This document shows, one piece after another, positions 31,380-39,819 of a DNA stretch of 64,000 nucleotides. This DNA comes from Actinomyces oris (GTDB lineage: Bacteria > Actinomycetota > Actinomycetes > Actinomycetales > Actinomycetaceae): NCBI RefSeq assembly GCF_001553935.1, contig NZ_CP014232.1:2480001-2544000 (forward strand), written 5' to 3'. A program made the position numbers and the translations under genes. Within the stretch, counting starts at the first letter, position 1, and each line of letters opens with the position of its first letter. Under the pieces are notes generated by a model. The model searched no databases and was not told the DNA's origin. It saw only the letters and a list, made by a program, of their open reading frames with translations.

Positions 31380-32639
31380 ATGCCTGAACTCTCGACCGAC
31401 CACTCGAGCGCCACGCTCGACGGCGCCCACTCCCACGGCGGGCCGCGCTACGTCTCCTCGCGCGCCGACCGCCCCACCTCCTTCGACCCCGCCGACATCC
31501 CGGTGCCGCGCGGCCGTGAGGAGGAGTGGCGCTTCACGCCGATGAAGCGCTTCGCCCCGCTGTTCGACCTCGACGCCATCCGCGCGGCCACCGCCGGCCA
31601 GAGCGATGCCGGTGTCCGTATCGAGACGGACCTGCCCGACGGCGTGAGCCTGGAGACCGTCGCGCGCAGCGACGCCCGCATCGGCACCGTGGGCGCCCCG
31701 GTCGACCGCACCGGCGTCACCGCCTGGAACGGCACAGAGACCGCCACCGTGCTCACGCTGGAGCCCGGCGCCCAGCTGGAGCGGGCCGCCCGACTGAACA
31801 TCATCGGCCAGGACGCACAGCTCGCCCGCCCCACCGCCCAGCACATCCTCGTCGCTGCCGAGGACGGTTCCAAGGGAACCGTCGTCCTGGACCACACCGG
31901 CACCGCCGCCCTGACCCAGGGTGTCGAGGTGACGGTCGCCGACGGCGCCGAGCTCACGCTGGTGACCGTCCAGGGCTGGGAGGACGGGGCCGTCCACGCC
32001 TCCAACCACCGGGTCAAGGTCTACGGTCGCGGCATCCTCAAGCACGTCGTCGTCAGCCTCGGCGGAGACGTGCGCATCTGCCCCGACCTGGGCTTCTCCG
32101 GCGAGGGCGGGCACATCGACGCCTACGGCGTCTACTTCACCGATGCCGGCCAGCACCAGGAGCACCGCCCCTACGTGGCCCACACCGAGCCCCACTGCTA
32201 CTCGCGCGTCACCTACAAGGGCGCCCTCCAGGGCGAGGGCGCGCACGCCGTGTGGGTGGGGGACTGCCTCATCGGTCAGGCCGCCCGCGGCACGGACACC
32301 TACGAGCTCAACCGCAACCTGGTCCTCACCGAGGGGGCCAAGGCCGACTCCGTGCCGAACCTGGAGATCGAGAACGGCAACATCGAGGGGGCCGGCCACG
32401 CCAGCGCCACCGGCCGCTTCGACGACCAGCAGCTGTTCTACCTGCGTGCCCGCGGCATCCCCGAGACCGAGGCCCGCCGCCTCGTCGTCCTGGGCTTCTT
32501 CAACGAGATCGTCGCCGAGATCGGTGTCGATGAGGTCGAGGAGCGGCTCATGGCCGCAATCGAGAAGGAGCTCGAGCTCACCGGACTCATCACCGCCCGC
32601 ACCGACCAGGACACCGCCGCCGAGCCGGCAGCCGAGTGA
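31380..32639 (+). CDS. sufD: Fe-S cluster assembly protein SufD
   Basis: 419 residues. Paralogue of SufB, with the beta-helix core and C-terminal motif VPNLEIENGNIEGAGHASAT, then LFYLRARGIPETEARRLVV. This last region is shared by SufB and SufD. AAGGAG nine bases upstream supports ATG 31380. The first 35 residues are variable. It completes the SufBC2D complex with the genes either side; 92 bases separate it from sufB. Confidence 0.94.
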   Translation: MPELSTDHSSATLDGAHSHGGPRYVSSRADRPTSFDPADIPVPRGREEEWRFTPMKRFAPLFDLDAIRAATAGQSDAGVRIETDLPDGVSLETVARSDARIGTVGAPVDRTGVTAWNGTETATVLTLEPGAQLERAARLNIIGQDAQLARPTAQHILVAAEDGSKGTVVLDHTGTAALTQGVEVTVADGAELTLVTVQGWEDGAVHASNHRVKVYGRGILKHVVVSLGGDVRICPDLGFSGEGGHIDAYGVYFTDAGQHQEHRPYVAHTEPHCYSRVTYKGALQGEGAHAVWVGDCLIGQAARGTDTYELNRNLVLTEGAKADSVPNLEIENGNIEGAGHASATGRFDDQQLFYLRARGIPETEARRLVVLGFFNEIVAEIGVDEVEERLMAAIEKELELTGLITARTDQDTAAEPAAE

Positions 32640-32707
32640 CAGGCCGGACCCGCACCACGGTCCGCCCACCCGCAACCAGACCACAACCCAGCTGAAAGAA
32701 ACGTCGC

Positions 32708-33457
<750 letters not shown>

Positions 33458-33618
33458 CCGTCCTCACCGGGCCGGGGCCGACGACGGCGCGCCGCGCAAC
33501 AAGGCGCCCTCGCCGGCCCCGGCATTGAGGCAGGGGGACTAAGGTTCCCCGTGACCTCAGGCCCCGCCGTCGGCGACCATGCCCGGAACCGCCCCGCACC
33601 GAATCGGAAAGGCACGTC

Positions 33619-34971
33619 ATGACCCAGTCCACGGCCCCACTCACCGGGGCGCCTTCGGCCGGCGCACTCAACGCGGAGGAGATCGCCGCGATCCGCGCCG
33701 ACTTCCCCTACCTGGAGCGGCCCGCCCGCAACGGTCAGGCGCTGGCCTACCTGGACTGGGCGGCCACGAGCCAGAAGCCCGCCGGCGTCATCACCACGGA
33801 GGCCGACTTCTACCGCATGTCCAACGGCGCGGCGGGACGCTCCACCTACCAGCTCGCCGACGAGGCCACCGCCACCTTCGAGGACGCCCGCGACGCCGTC
33901 GCCGCCTTTGTCGGGGCGCGCGGCAGCGAGCTCGTCTTCACCAAGAACGCCACCGAGGCCATCAACCTCGTCGCCCTGGCCATCGGGCACGCCAGCCAGG
34001 GCCGGTCGGCGGCCCGCGGTGGCGGACCCGCCGCGGCCGATGACCCGGCTCGGCGCCTCATCATCGGGCAGGGCGACGAGGTGGTCGTCACCCGCGCCGA
34101 GCACCACGCCAACCTCGTGCCCTGGCAGGAGCTGTGCGCCCGCACCGGCGCCACCCTGCGCTGGCTGGACCTGACCGAGGACGGGCGCATCGATGCCGCC
34201 ACCCTGGACGTCATCACCGAGCGCACCCGCGTCCTGGCCCTGACCCATGCCTCCAACGTCACCGGCGCGATCAGCCCGCTCGACCTCATCCTCCCACGCG
34301 CCCAGCAGGTTGATGCGCTCGTCGTCCTGGACACCTGCCAGTCCGCCGCCCACCTCCCGCTGGACTTCGGCGCCCTGAAGACCGCCGGCGTGGACGCCAT
34401 GGCGCTCTCCAGCCACAAGATGCTCGGCCCCACCGGCATCGGCGCGCTCGTGGCCACCGAGGAGCTCCTGGCTGCGATGCCACCGGTGCTCACCGGCGGC
34501 TCCATGATTGAGATCGTCACCATGGAGTCGTCGACCTTCATGAGCGGCCCGCCCCGTTTCGAGGCCGGCAGCCAGCCGCTGGCGCAGGCCGCGGGATGGC
34601 GCACCGCCGTGGAGTACCTGGCCCAGATCGGCCTGGACCGGCTCCACGCCACCGAGCAGGCCCTGACCCAGCAGGTGCTCGAGGGCCTGGCCCAGGTCCC
34701 CGGGCTGCGCCTGGTCGGCCCGGCCGACACGACCGACCGCCTGGGCGTGGTCGCCTTCTCCATCGAGGGAGTCCACCCTCACGACGTCGGCCAGGTCCTC
34801 GACGCCGCCGGCGTCGCCGTACGCACCGGCCACCACTGCGCCCAGCCCATCCACCAGCACTTCGGCATCCACGCCTCCTCGCGCCTGTCCTTCGGGGCCT
34901 GCTCCACGCCCGAGGAGGTGGACCGCTTCCTGTCCGCCATCGCCGACGTCCGGCGCTACTTCCAGAGGTGA
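33619..34971 (+). CDS. sufS: Cysteine desulfurase SufS
   Basis: 450 residues, about 40 longer than usual owing to an N-terminal tail and a Gly/Ala/Arg-rich insertion near residues 130-150 (SAARGGGPAAADDPARR). PLP-dependent, supplies sulfur from cysteine. Motifs: AEHHANLVPWQ (His stacking on PLP), ALSSHKMLGPTGIG (PLP lysine), and RTGHHCAQP (persulfide Cys in the group II context). GGAAAGG lies upstream of the ATG. It works with the adjacent sufU product as sulfur acceptor. Confidence 0.95.
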   Translation: MTQSTAPLTGAPSAGALNAEEIAAIRADFPYLERPARNGQALAYLDWAATSQKPAGVITTEADFYRMSNGAAGRSTYQLADEATATFEDARDAVAAFVGARGSELVFTKNATEAINLVALAIGHASQGRSAARGGGPAAADDPARRLIIGQGDEVVVTRAEHHANLVPWQELCARTGATLRWLDLTEDGRIDAATLDVITERTRVLALTHASNVTGAISPLDLILPRAQQVDALVVLDTCQSAAHLPLDFGALKTAGVDAMALSSHKMLGPTGIGALVATEELLAAMPPVLTGGSMIEIVTMESSTFMSGPPRFEAGSQPLAQAAGWRTAVEYLAQIGLDRLHATEQALTQQVLEGLAQVPGLRLVGPADTTDRLGVVAFSIEGVHPHDVGQVLDAAGVAVRTGHHCAQPIHQHFGIHASSRLSFGACSTPEEVDRFLSAIADVRRYFQR

Positions 34972-34973
34972 GC

Positions 34974-35450
34974 ATGAACGAACTCGACCAGCTCTACCAG
35001 CAAGTCATCCTCGACCACTCCCGGGAGCGCCACGGCTCCGGCGCCCTCGATGCCCCGGACGCCACCAGCCACCAGGTCAACCCCACCTGTGGTGACGACG
35101 TGACCCTGGGGGTGCGCGTCAAGGACGGCAAGATCGAGGCCATCGGCTGGGAGGGGGACGGGTGCTCCATCTCCCAGGCCTCCATCTCCGTCATGCACGA
35201 CCTCGTCAACGGCGCCGACCTGGCCACCGTGGCCCGCCTCGAGGCGGACTTCGATACCCTCATGCACTCGCGCGGCAAGGGCGTCGACGACGCCGTCTTG
35301 GATGACCTCGAGGACGGGGCCGCCTTCGAGGGCGTCTCGAAGTACCCCAACCGCGTCAAGTGCGCCCTGCTGGGGTGGATGGCCCTCAAGGACGCCCTGG
35401 CCAAGTCCGGCGTCGCCCTGCCCGCCGTTGAGCCGAACGGCGCCGAGTAG
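34974..35450 (+). CDS. sufU: Sulfur transfer protein SufU
   Basis: 158 residues, IscU-like. Conserved Cys/Asp ligands are in NPTCGDD, GDGCSIS and RVKCALLGW, which bind zinc and accept sulfur from SufS. The start ATG 34974 follows the sufS stop by two bases and AGAGGTGAGC provides the ribosome site. The long frame in front of it is antiparallel to nothing real and simply overlaps sufS. SufU is the partner of SufS in Gram-positive SUF systems. Confidence 0.95.
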   Translation: MNELDQLYQQVILDHSRERHGSGALDAPDATSHQVNPTCGDDVTLGVRVKDGKIEAIGWEGDGCSISQASISVMHDLVNGADLATVARLEADFDTLMHSRGKGVDDAVLDDLEDGAAFEGVSKYPNRVKCALLGWMALKDALAKSGVALPAVEPNGAE

Positions 35451-35501
35451 ATCAACTGTCCTGACACCACTGTCCGACCCGCGAGGAAGAAGGAAGAAGC
35501 C

Positions 35502-35897
35502 ATGAGTGACAACCCCAGTGGGATGCCGGCTGCCGCCGACAACCCCATGGCCGCCCAGCAGCCGCCGGCCCCCGTCGCCAGCACCGAGGGCGTCGATGTC
35601 GCCGCCGTCGAGGAGGCTCTGCGCGACGTCATCGACCCCGAGCTCGGTATCAACGTCGTCGACCTCGGCCTGCTCTACGGGGTGTCGATCGAGCCCGACG
35701 GCACTGTCGTGCTCGACATGACCCTGACCACCGCCGCCTGCCCGCTCACCGACGTCATTGAGGAGCAGGCCCAGCAGGCCCTGTCCCTCATCGCCGACAA
35801 GGTCCGTATCCAGTGGGTGTGGCTGCCGCCGTGGGGGCCGGACAAGATCACCCCTGAGGGCCGCGAGCAGCTGCGTGCCCTGGGCTTCAACGTCTGA
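35502..35897 (+). CDS. sufT: SufT-like metal-sulfur cluster assembly factor (DUF59)
   Basis: 131 residues. The MIP18/DUF59 domain starts at about 30 with VEEALRDVIDPELGINVVDL and contains the conserved TTAACPLTD cysteine motif and the tail WLPPWGPDKITPEGREQLRA. The N-terminal 28 residues are Pro/Ala-rich. It ends the suf operon and is followed by a strong terminator. Family members help mature Fe-S proteins; exact clients unknown. Confidence 0.92.
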   Translation: MSDNPSGMPAAADNPMAAQQPPAPVASTEGVDVAAVEEALRDVIDPELGINVVDLGLLYGVSIEPDGTVVLDMTLTTAACPLTDVIEEQAQQALSLIADKVRIQWVWLPPWGPDKITPEGREQLRALGFNV

Positions 35898-35927
35898 GGC
35901 TAAGAGACACTGCTGGCCTGTTCCTGA

Positions 35928-35962
35928 GCGGCCCGTGCACCGCAGATCGGTGCGCGGGCCGC
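35928..35962 (+). terminator. Suf operon terminator
   Basis: A 15-bp stem (GCGGCCCGTGCACCG at 35928-35942 with CGGTGCGCGGGCCGC at 35948-35962, one pair mismatched or wobble) closes a 5-base loop CAGAT. It sits 30 bases after sufT and before a gene pointing the other way. Confidence 0.85.
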
Positions 35963-35995
35963 CGCATCGTCAAGGGGATAGAGTGACGACGGAAG

Positions 35996-37015
35996 TCAGG
36001 ACAGGTCCTCCTCGACGCCGAGAACCGCCTCTCGCAGGACACGCGCGTGGCAGTGGACGTGGTCGTGGCCCGCGAACAGGAGTGTCACGCGCCCCGTAAG
36101 GGCCTCGTGACGCAGGTGCTCGACGGCGGTGACCGCCTCGGGCCTCTCGGTGAGCTCGGCTCGGTAGGCCTCGACGAACTGGGGCCAGGGCAGGTCCCCG
36201 CTGTGGAAGGCCCGCCGCAGCTCGGTGGTGGGGGCGGCGTCCTTGGCCCACTCGTCGAGAGCGGCGCGCTCCTTGGACACGCCACGGGGCCAGAGCCGGT
36301 CCACCAGGACCCGTGCTCCGTCCTCGGCGCTGGGCTCCTCACGGATGCCTTTGAGAACCACGTTGGCAGATGAAGGAAGGCGTTGACTCATACCAGCGAC
36401 GCTACTCGCCCCATCCGTCGGTGCGGTCCCATCGGCTCGCAGTGAACCGAGCATGCAGAGCAATGCGTCCATGGTGTCTTTCAGTGCCGTTGGTGACTCG
36501 GTCTCGGCAAGCCACAACGCGGCCTCGTTCATTGCACCGGATAGCAGACGAACCAAGGGTGCCACCGGCCGGGAGACGAGAATGCCGTCCTCCATGAGGC
36601 TGGTCAGCACCTCCGTGAGGAGCCTTTCGGAGCATGCTTCGTCCATCTCCTTCCATTCGCGCCAACCCAGCACTATCGGTGCGTCAATGAGCATGATCTG
36701 CCGGATCTCGGGGTCACTGTAGGAGGTAAGAAACGCCTCGCAGCCTGCGACGAGCTCCTTCCAGGGATCCGCGCACGGCCGAGCGGCGTCCTGAACCCGG
36801 TCAGCGACCTCCTGCTGCACCTGCCGAAGGACTGCGAGGAAGAGATCCTTCTTGCCAGCGAACTGATGGTAGAGCGCGCCCTTGGTCATTCCGAGCGCGT
36901 CGACGACGTCGCTTAGCCGCACCGCGCTGTATCCCTCGGAGGCGAAGCGCTGCCGAGCCACGGTGATAAGTGCCGCCTGCGTCGCCCTGCGCTGGGCTGC
37001 TCTCGTTCCTGCCAT
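35996..37015 (-). CDS. TetR regulator fused to a DUF488 domain
   Basis: 339 residues. Residues 5-60 form a TetR helix-turn-helix (SDVVDALGMTKGALYHQFAGK) and about 60-195 the ligand/dimer part. Residues about 205-337 are a complete DUF488 domain (VLVDRLWPRGVSKERAALDEW, then LRRAFHSGDLPWPQF). DUF488 proteins normally stand alone at about 115-150 residues. No stop lies between the two parts. An internal ATG at 36391 begins MSQRLPSSANVVLKGI, which is where a free DUF488 protein would start. ATG 37015 has GAGGTG five bases upstream and is preferred to an upstream TTG. Function of DUF488 is unknown. Confidence 0.8.
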   Translation of the reverse strand: MAGTRAAQRRATQAALITVARQRFASEGYSAVRLSDVVDALGMTKGALYHQFAGKKDLFLAVLRQVQQEVADRVQDAARPCADPWKELVAGCEAFLTSYSDPEIRQIMLIDAPIVLGWREWKEMDEACSERLLTEVLTSLMEDGILVSRPVAPLVRLLSGAMNEAALWLAETESPTALKDTMDALLCMLGSLRADGTAPTDGASSVAGMSQRLPSSANVVLKGIREEPSAEDGARVLVDRLWPRGVSKERAALDEWAKDAAPTTELRRAFHSGDLPWPQFVEAYRAELTERPEAVTAVEHLRHEALTGRVTLLFAGHDHVHCHARVLREAVLGVEEDLS

Positions 37016-37033
37016 GAAGCACCTCGACAATTG

Positions 37034-37079
37034 ACATACCGAAAGTATGTGAACTAGTTTCGCATACCAATGGTATGCG
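37034..37079. promoter_or_regulatory. Divergent TetR operators with overlapping promoter
   Basis: Two related palindromes: ACATAC-CGAAA-GTATGT (37034-37050) and CGCATACC-AAT-GGTATGCG (37061-37079). Both share the CATACC half-site. On the plus strand TTGACA (37031-37036) and TAGTTT (37055-37060) form a promoter with an 18-base spacer that overlaps the first palindrome and abuts the second. The site lies between the TetR fusion and the VOC gene, which are divergent, so the fusion protein probably controls both. Confidence 0.75.
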
Positions 37080-37108
37080 AATCCTTTGATGTCACCTGGG
37101 AGGCGACT

Positions 37109-37519
37109 ATGCGGATCCGAGACAACTACCCGATCGTTGTCACCGACCGGAAGGACGAGGCGCGAGACTTCTGGCAGCGATTCCTTGGCTTCCGTCCTGT
37201 TTTCGACAGTTCCTGGTTCACCTTGATGACGGATGAGGGCAGCGGATCATCGATTTCCTTCATGACGCCGGACCACCCCTCTGCTCCTCCAGGGCCCGAT
37301 GCCTTTGCCGGAACCGGCGCCTGCTTCGAACTGGAGGTCGACGACGCAGCAGCGGCTCATGCCGAGCTGACGGGCAGAGGACTGGCGGCGACGTACCCGC
37401 TCACCGACGAGCCCTTCGGCCAGCGCCGGTTCGGGTTCGCCGACCCCAGCGGCCTGTGGATCGACGTCGTCGAGCAGATTGAATCGGAGGCCGGCTACTG
37501 GGATCGGTACATGCGGTGA
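37109..37519 (+). CDS. VOC/glyoxalase-fold protein
   Basis: 136 residues with two beta-alpha-beta-beta-beta halves typical of the vicinal-oxygen-chelate fold. These are IVVTDRKDEARDFWQRFLGF and, in the second half, FGQRRFGFADPSGLWIDVVEQ. The family includes glyoxalase I, bleomycin-binding proteins and dioxygenases. Most members annotated this way bind or modify small molecules; substrate unknown. GGGAGG five bases before ATG 37109 fixes the start. It is divergent from a TetR-type regulator, suggesting an inducible protective role. Confidence 0.82.
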   Translation: MRIRDNYPIVVTDRKDEARDFWQRFLGFRPVFDSSWFTLMTDEGSGSSISFMTPDHPSAPPGPDAFAGTGACFELEVDDAAAAHAELTGRGLAATYPLTDEPFGQRRFGFADPSGLWIDVVEQIESEAGYWDRYMR

Positions 37520-37580
37520 GTGACGAGGGCATCTGATATCGATGTCGGGAGTGTGTCAACCGGGCATGCTTGAGTACCGC

Positions 37581-38420
37581 TTACTCGCTCGAGCGCCACC
37601 GGTCGATCGCGGTGAGGAACTCCCGTTCCAAGGCCCGGGTGAGCCGCGCATCGGGGTACCCCGTGGCTCCGATAAGGCTGAAGAGCCCCCGGACCGCATC
37701 GGTGTCGACGCTGCTGGCAAGGGCTGCAAGGCGCTCAGGCGGCAGCCGGGCCTCCATCCGGGAGACCATGACCTGGGCGCGCTGCTCGATCTGCGCCTCT
37801 GACAGCTCGGTCGGCTCCTGGGAGTAAAAGGCCAGTGACTCGGCGTCGTAGTCAGGATCCGGGTCCACGAAGAGGAACTCCGCCTCCGGCGGCATCTGGC
37901 CGCGATAGCAGGCCAGGTCGGTCAGGTCCCGCTCCTTGCGCACCGCGCAGCGGGTGGCCTCGTCGGCAGCGGCCTGCTCCAGCCGGTCGAAGAAGGCTGC
38001 CATACGTGGGGACATCGGTGAGACCGTCGAACCGCCCTTGGCTCGCTCCAGCAGGCCGGCGAGCATGTCCCTCTGCCTGGCGACCTCGGCCAGGTGATCC
38101 TCCACGGCGGCCAGTGCCCCGGCCAGGTCCTCGACCACGGAGCCGGCCGCCGCGCGTGCTTCAACCGTTCCGGCCGCTGGCGCGTCGTCGGGTTGCTCGA
38201 CGCCGGTAGCCTCGGACTCGTCGAGAACGCGCCTGATGGTCTCCAGGGACACACCGGCCTGGACCAGCCAGCGGATCCGGGAGAGCCGGGCGACGTGGCT
38301 CAGGTCGTAGTCACGCCAGCCGCCCCGTTCTCCGGGAACTGGAAGCAGACCCAGCGAGTGGTAATAGCGCACCGTGCGCACGGTTGTCCCGGTCAGCTCG
38401 GCGATCTCGGCAACGCGCAT
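37581..38420 (-). CDS. MerR-family regulator
   Basis: 279 residues. The N-terminal MerR winged helix is VAEIAELTGTTVRTVRYYHS followed by LGLLPVPGERGGWRDYD. A coiled region spans about 95-135 (AALAAVEDHLAEVARQRDML), then a large C-terminal domain of about 130 residues with no recognised effector motif. The frame is open upstream but the family start is MRVAEIAEL at 38420. No Shine-Dalgarno is seen; GAGACT six bases upstream could be a leaderless -10 box. It is divergent from the DUF4178/SpeD cluster and could regulate it. Confidence 0.85.
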   Translation of the reverse strand: MRVAEIAELTGTTVRTVRYYHSLGLLPVPGERGGWRDYDLSHVARLSRIRWLVQAGVSLETIRRVLDESEATGVEQPDDAPAAGTVEARAAAGSVVEDLAGALAAVEDHLAEVARQRDMLAGLLERAKGGSTVSPMSPRMAAFFDRLEQAAADEATRCAVRKERDLTDLACYRGQMPPEAEFLFVDPDPDYDAESLAFYSQEPTELSEAQIEQRAQVMVSRMEARLPPERLAALASSVDTDAVRGLFSLIGATGYPDARLTRALEREFLTAIDRWRSSE

Positions 38421-38442
38421 GGGGACAGTCTCACACGGCACC

Positions 38443-38500
38443 CGGATCCTGGGCCGTTCGGATCCACGTAGTGGGGCCGGATCATGGGGAGTGCGATCCG
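38443..38500. promoter_or_regulatory. CGGATC repeat array between merR and the polyamine-type cluster
   Basis: CGGATC occurs at 38443-38448, 38459-38464 and 38478-38483, with the inverted copy GATCCG at 38495-38500. The last two form a perfect inverted repeat with an 11-base spacer that ends directly at the -35 box of the cluster promoter. The spacing (16, 19 and 17 bases) is not fixed. It looks like a regulator-binding region, most simply for the adjacent MerR protein. Confidence 0.5.
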
Positions 38501-38530
38501 TTTGCCGGGGCATGCCGGCGTTGCTACTGT
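38501..38530 (+). promoter_or_regulatory. Promoter A of the polyamine-type cluster
   Basis: TTTGCC (38501-38506) and TACTGT (38525-38530) with an 18-base spacer and a TGC extension before the -10. The 43-base stretch 38498-38540 aligns without gaps to 39433-39475, the promoter before the SpeD-like gene, with only 12 differences, most of them in the spacer. Transcription should begin at about 38537. Confidence 0.6.
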
Positions 38531-38536
38531 GCCCGC

Positions 38537-38614
38537 GTGATGACAGGCGGATCAGGTACCGACGGCGGCAGCGGCGCCCCGTCTCGCCCTGAGCAGGCGG
38601 GAGGGTCCTGGTGA
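38537..38614 (+). CDS. Possible leaderless leader peptide (25 codons)
   Basis: GTG-ATG at 38537 lies six bases after the TACTGT box, the same spacing as the SpeD-like start. It opens a 25-codon frame whose product is Gly/Ser-rich (MTGGSGTDGGSGAPSRPEQ). The stop TGA overlaps the GTG start of the DUF4178 gene by 4 bases, so its translation could deliver ribosomes to that gene. It may be a leader peptide or simply an untranslated stretch. There is no similarity to judge from. Confidence 0.4.
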   Translation: MMTGGSGTDGGSGAPSRPEQAGGSW

Positions 38615-39360
38615 ACGGCACGCGAGGCAACCTGCAGGTCGGCGACCTGCTCCAGGGCAGTACAGGCGCCCTGTCAGTCACAGGTTGCCTGCTCTTCAAG
38701 GAATGGGACTCCCAGGACCACTGCTTCTACTACTGGGAGGAGTGGCAGCTCATCGGGGCCAGCAACTCCGACACCTGGGTCGAGGTCGACCACGATCCCG
38801 GCGAGGTCCTCTTCTACGAACCCGTTCGTCTCCAGGAGAAGATCGAGCCGTGGGCCCTGACCGTCGGTCAGACGATGCAGATGACGATCAACGGCGTCCT
38901 GCACCGCGGCATGGTTGAGGAGGTGACCACCGGAACGCTCGAGAACGTCATCGGTTCCCCGGTGTGCCCACTCAACATCGGCGAGACCATGACCTACGCC
39001 GAGGTACGGCTGACGGACCCGGCCGGCGTGACCAGCAGACTGACCATCGACAGCCACCGTTTCCGTGACCTCCTGGCATACCGAAAGACCTCCCTGTCCA
39101 CTGCGCAGCAGAAGCAGCTCTTCGGGCGGGTCCTGTACAACCGCCGATCCGTCACCGGAAGAACCGGCCGGAACATCGGATGCGCGGTCGTCGCTGCCTT
39201 CGTCAGTATCGTGCTCGTCGGCGGACTGTTCTCCGCCTGCTCCAACCCTGGCCGCTACAGTGGCGACGCCGATCCCACCAGCACCTCGCACTCGGGCTCC
39301 TCGCGGGGCTATCGTCACCGCCCGGTCTACGGGGGTGGCGGAGGCGGAGTCGGCAAGTAG
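38611..39360 (+). CDS. DUF4178 membrane protein A
   Basis: 249 residues. The DUF4178 domain covers about 9-165, with LQVGDLLQGSTGALSVTG and the Trp/Tyr-rich YYWEEWQLIGASNSDTWVEV. One membrane helix follows at about 189-208 (CAVVAAFVSIVLVGGLF). The C-terminal tail ends HRPVYGGGGGGVGK, almost the same as DUF4178 protein B two genes on. No signal peptide, so the domain should be cytoplasmic and the short tail outside, or the reverse. GTG start with GGGAGG six bases upstream. The domain's function is not known; it accompanies SpeD-like, DUF350 and SpeE-like genes. Confidence 0.82.
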   Translation: MNGTRGNLQVGDLLQGSTGALSVTGCLLFKEWDSQDHCFYYWEEWQLIGASNSDTWVEVDHDPGEVLFYEPVRLQEKIEPWALTVGQTMQMTINGVLHRGMVEEVTTGTLENVIGSPVCPLNIGETMTYAEVRLTDPAGVTSRLTIDSHRFRDLLAYRKTSLSTAQQKQLFGRVLYNRRSVTGRTGRNIGCAVVAAFVSIVLVGGLFSACSNPGRYSGDADPTSTSHSGSSRGYRHRPVYGGGGGGVGK

Positions 39361-39471
39361 GCCCGCTCCGTCGGTGACGGCCGGCCCGTCATGTGCTGTC
39401 GACGGCGGGGGAGCGAGGATGGGGACCTCACCCCGTTTGTCGGCTGTCCGCCTCGTTGCTACCGTGCTCGC
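39361..39471 (+). promoter_or_regulatory. Promoter B and palindrome before the SpeD-like gene
   Basis: TTTGTC (39436-39441) and TACCGT (39460-39465), 18-base spacer, copy of promoter A. Upstream is a perfect palindrome TGACGG-CCGGC-CCGTCA (39375-39391). The GTG of the SpeD-like gene lies six bases after the -10 box. Confidence 0.6.
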
Positions 39472-39819
39472 GTGAGTGCGGTGAGCCTGTGTTCCGTCAG
39501 CTACAAGATCAGTGGCGCTGAGCCGTATGCGCTCAACGATCTGTCCACCATGGAGTCGATTCTCCTTGGTGCCGCCCAGACTGCGGGACTGACTGCCGTA
39601 TCCAGCGCTCACCACCGCTTCGAGCCCCAGGGACTGAGCGCCGTCATCATTCTGTCCGAGTCGCATATTGCCGCCCACACCTGGCCCGAGTCCGGCACCG
39701 GCTACGTGACGCTCACCAGCTGTCGCACACTGACTCCCGTGCAGATCGAGGCGGTGGGGGAGCTGGTGCGCAAGCGCCTGCGGGCCCAGCAGGTGACCAC
39801 CTCGGAGATCACGCTGTGA
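39472..39819 (+). CDS. S-adenosylmethionine decarboxylase-like protein (SpeD type)
   Basis: 115 residues, length of the short prokaryotic AdoMet decarboxylases. The self-cleavage motif is LSESHIAAHTWPE, with processing expected between Glu63 and Ser64 to form the pyruvoyl group. His69 and Cys84 (LTSC) match the other two catalytic residues known from the Thermotoga enzyme, so activity is likely. The product would be decarboxylated AdoMet, the aminopropyl donor for the SpeE-like enzyme at 40892. GTG 39472 is chosen because it is six bases after a -10 box (leaderless) and no ribosome site exists. Stop overlaps the next gene. Confidence 0.85.
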   Translation: MSAVSLCSVSYKISGAEPYALNDLSTMESILLGAAQTAGLTAVSSAHHRFEPQGLSAVIILSESHIAAHTWPESGTGYVTLTSCRTLTPVQIEAVGELVRKRLRAQQVTTSEITL

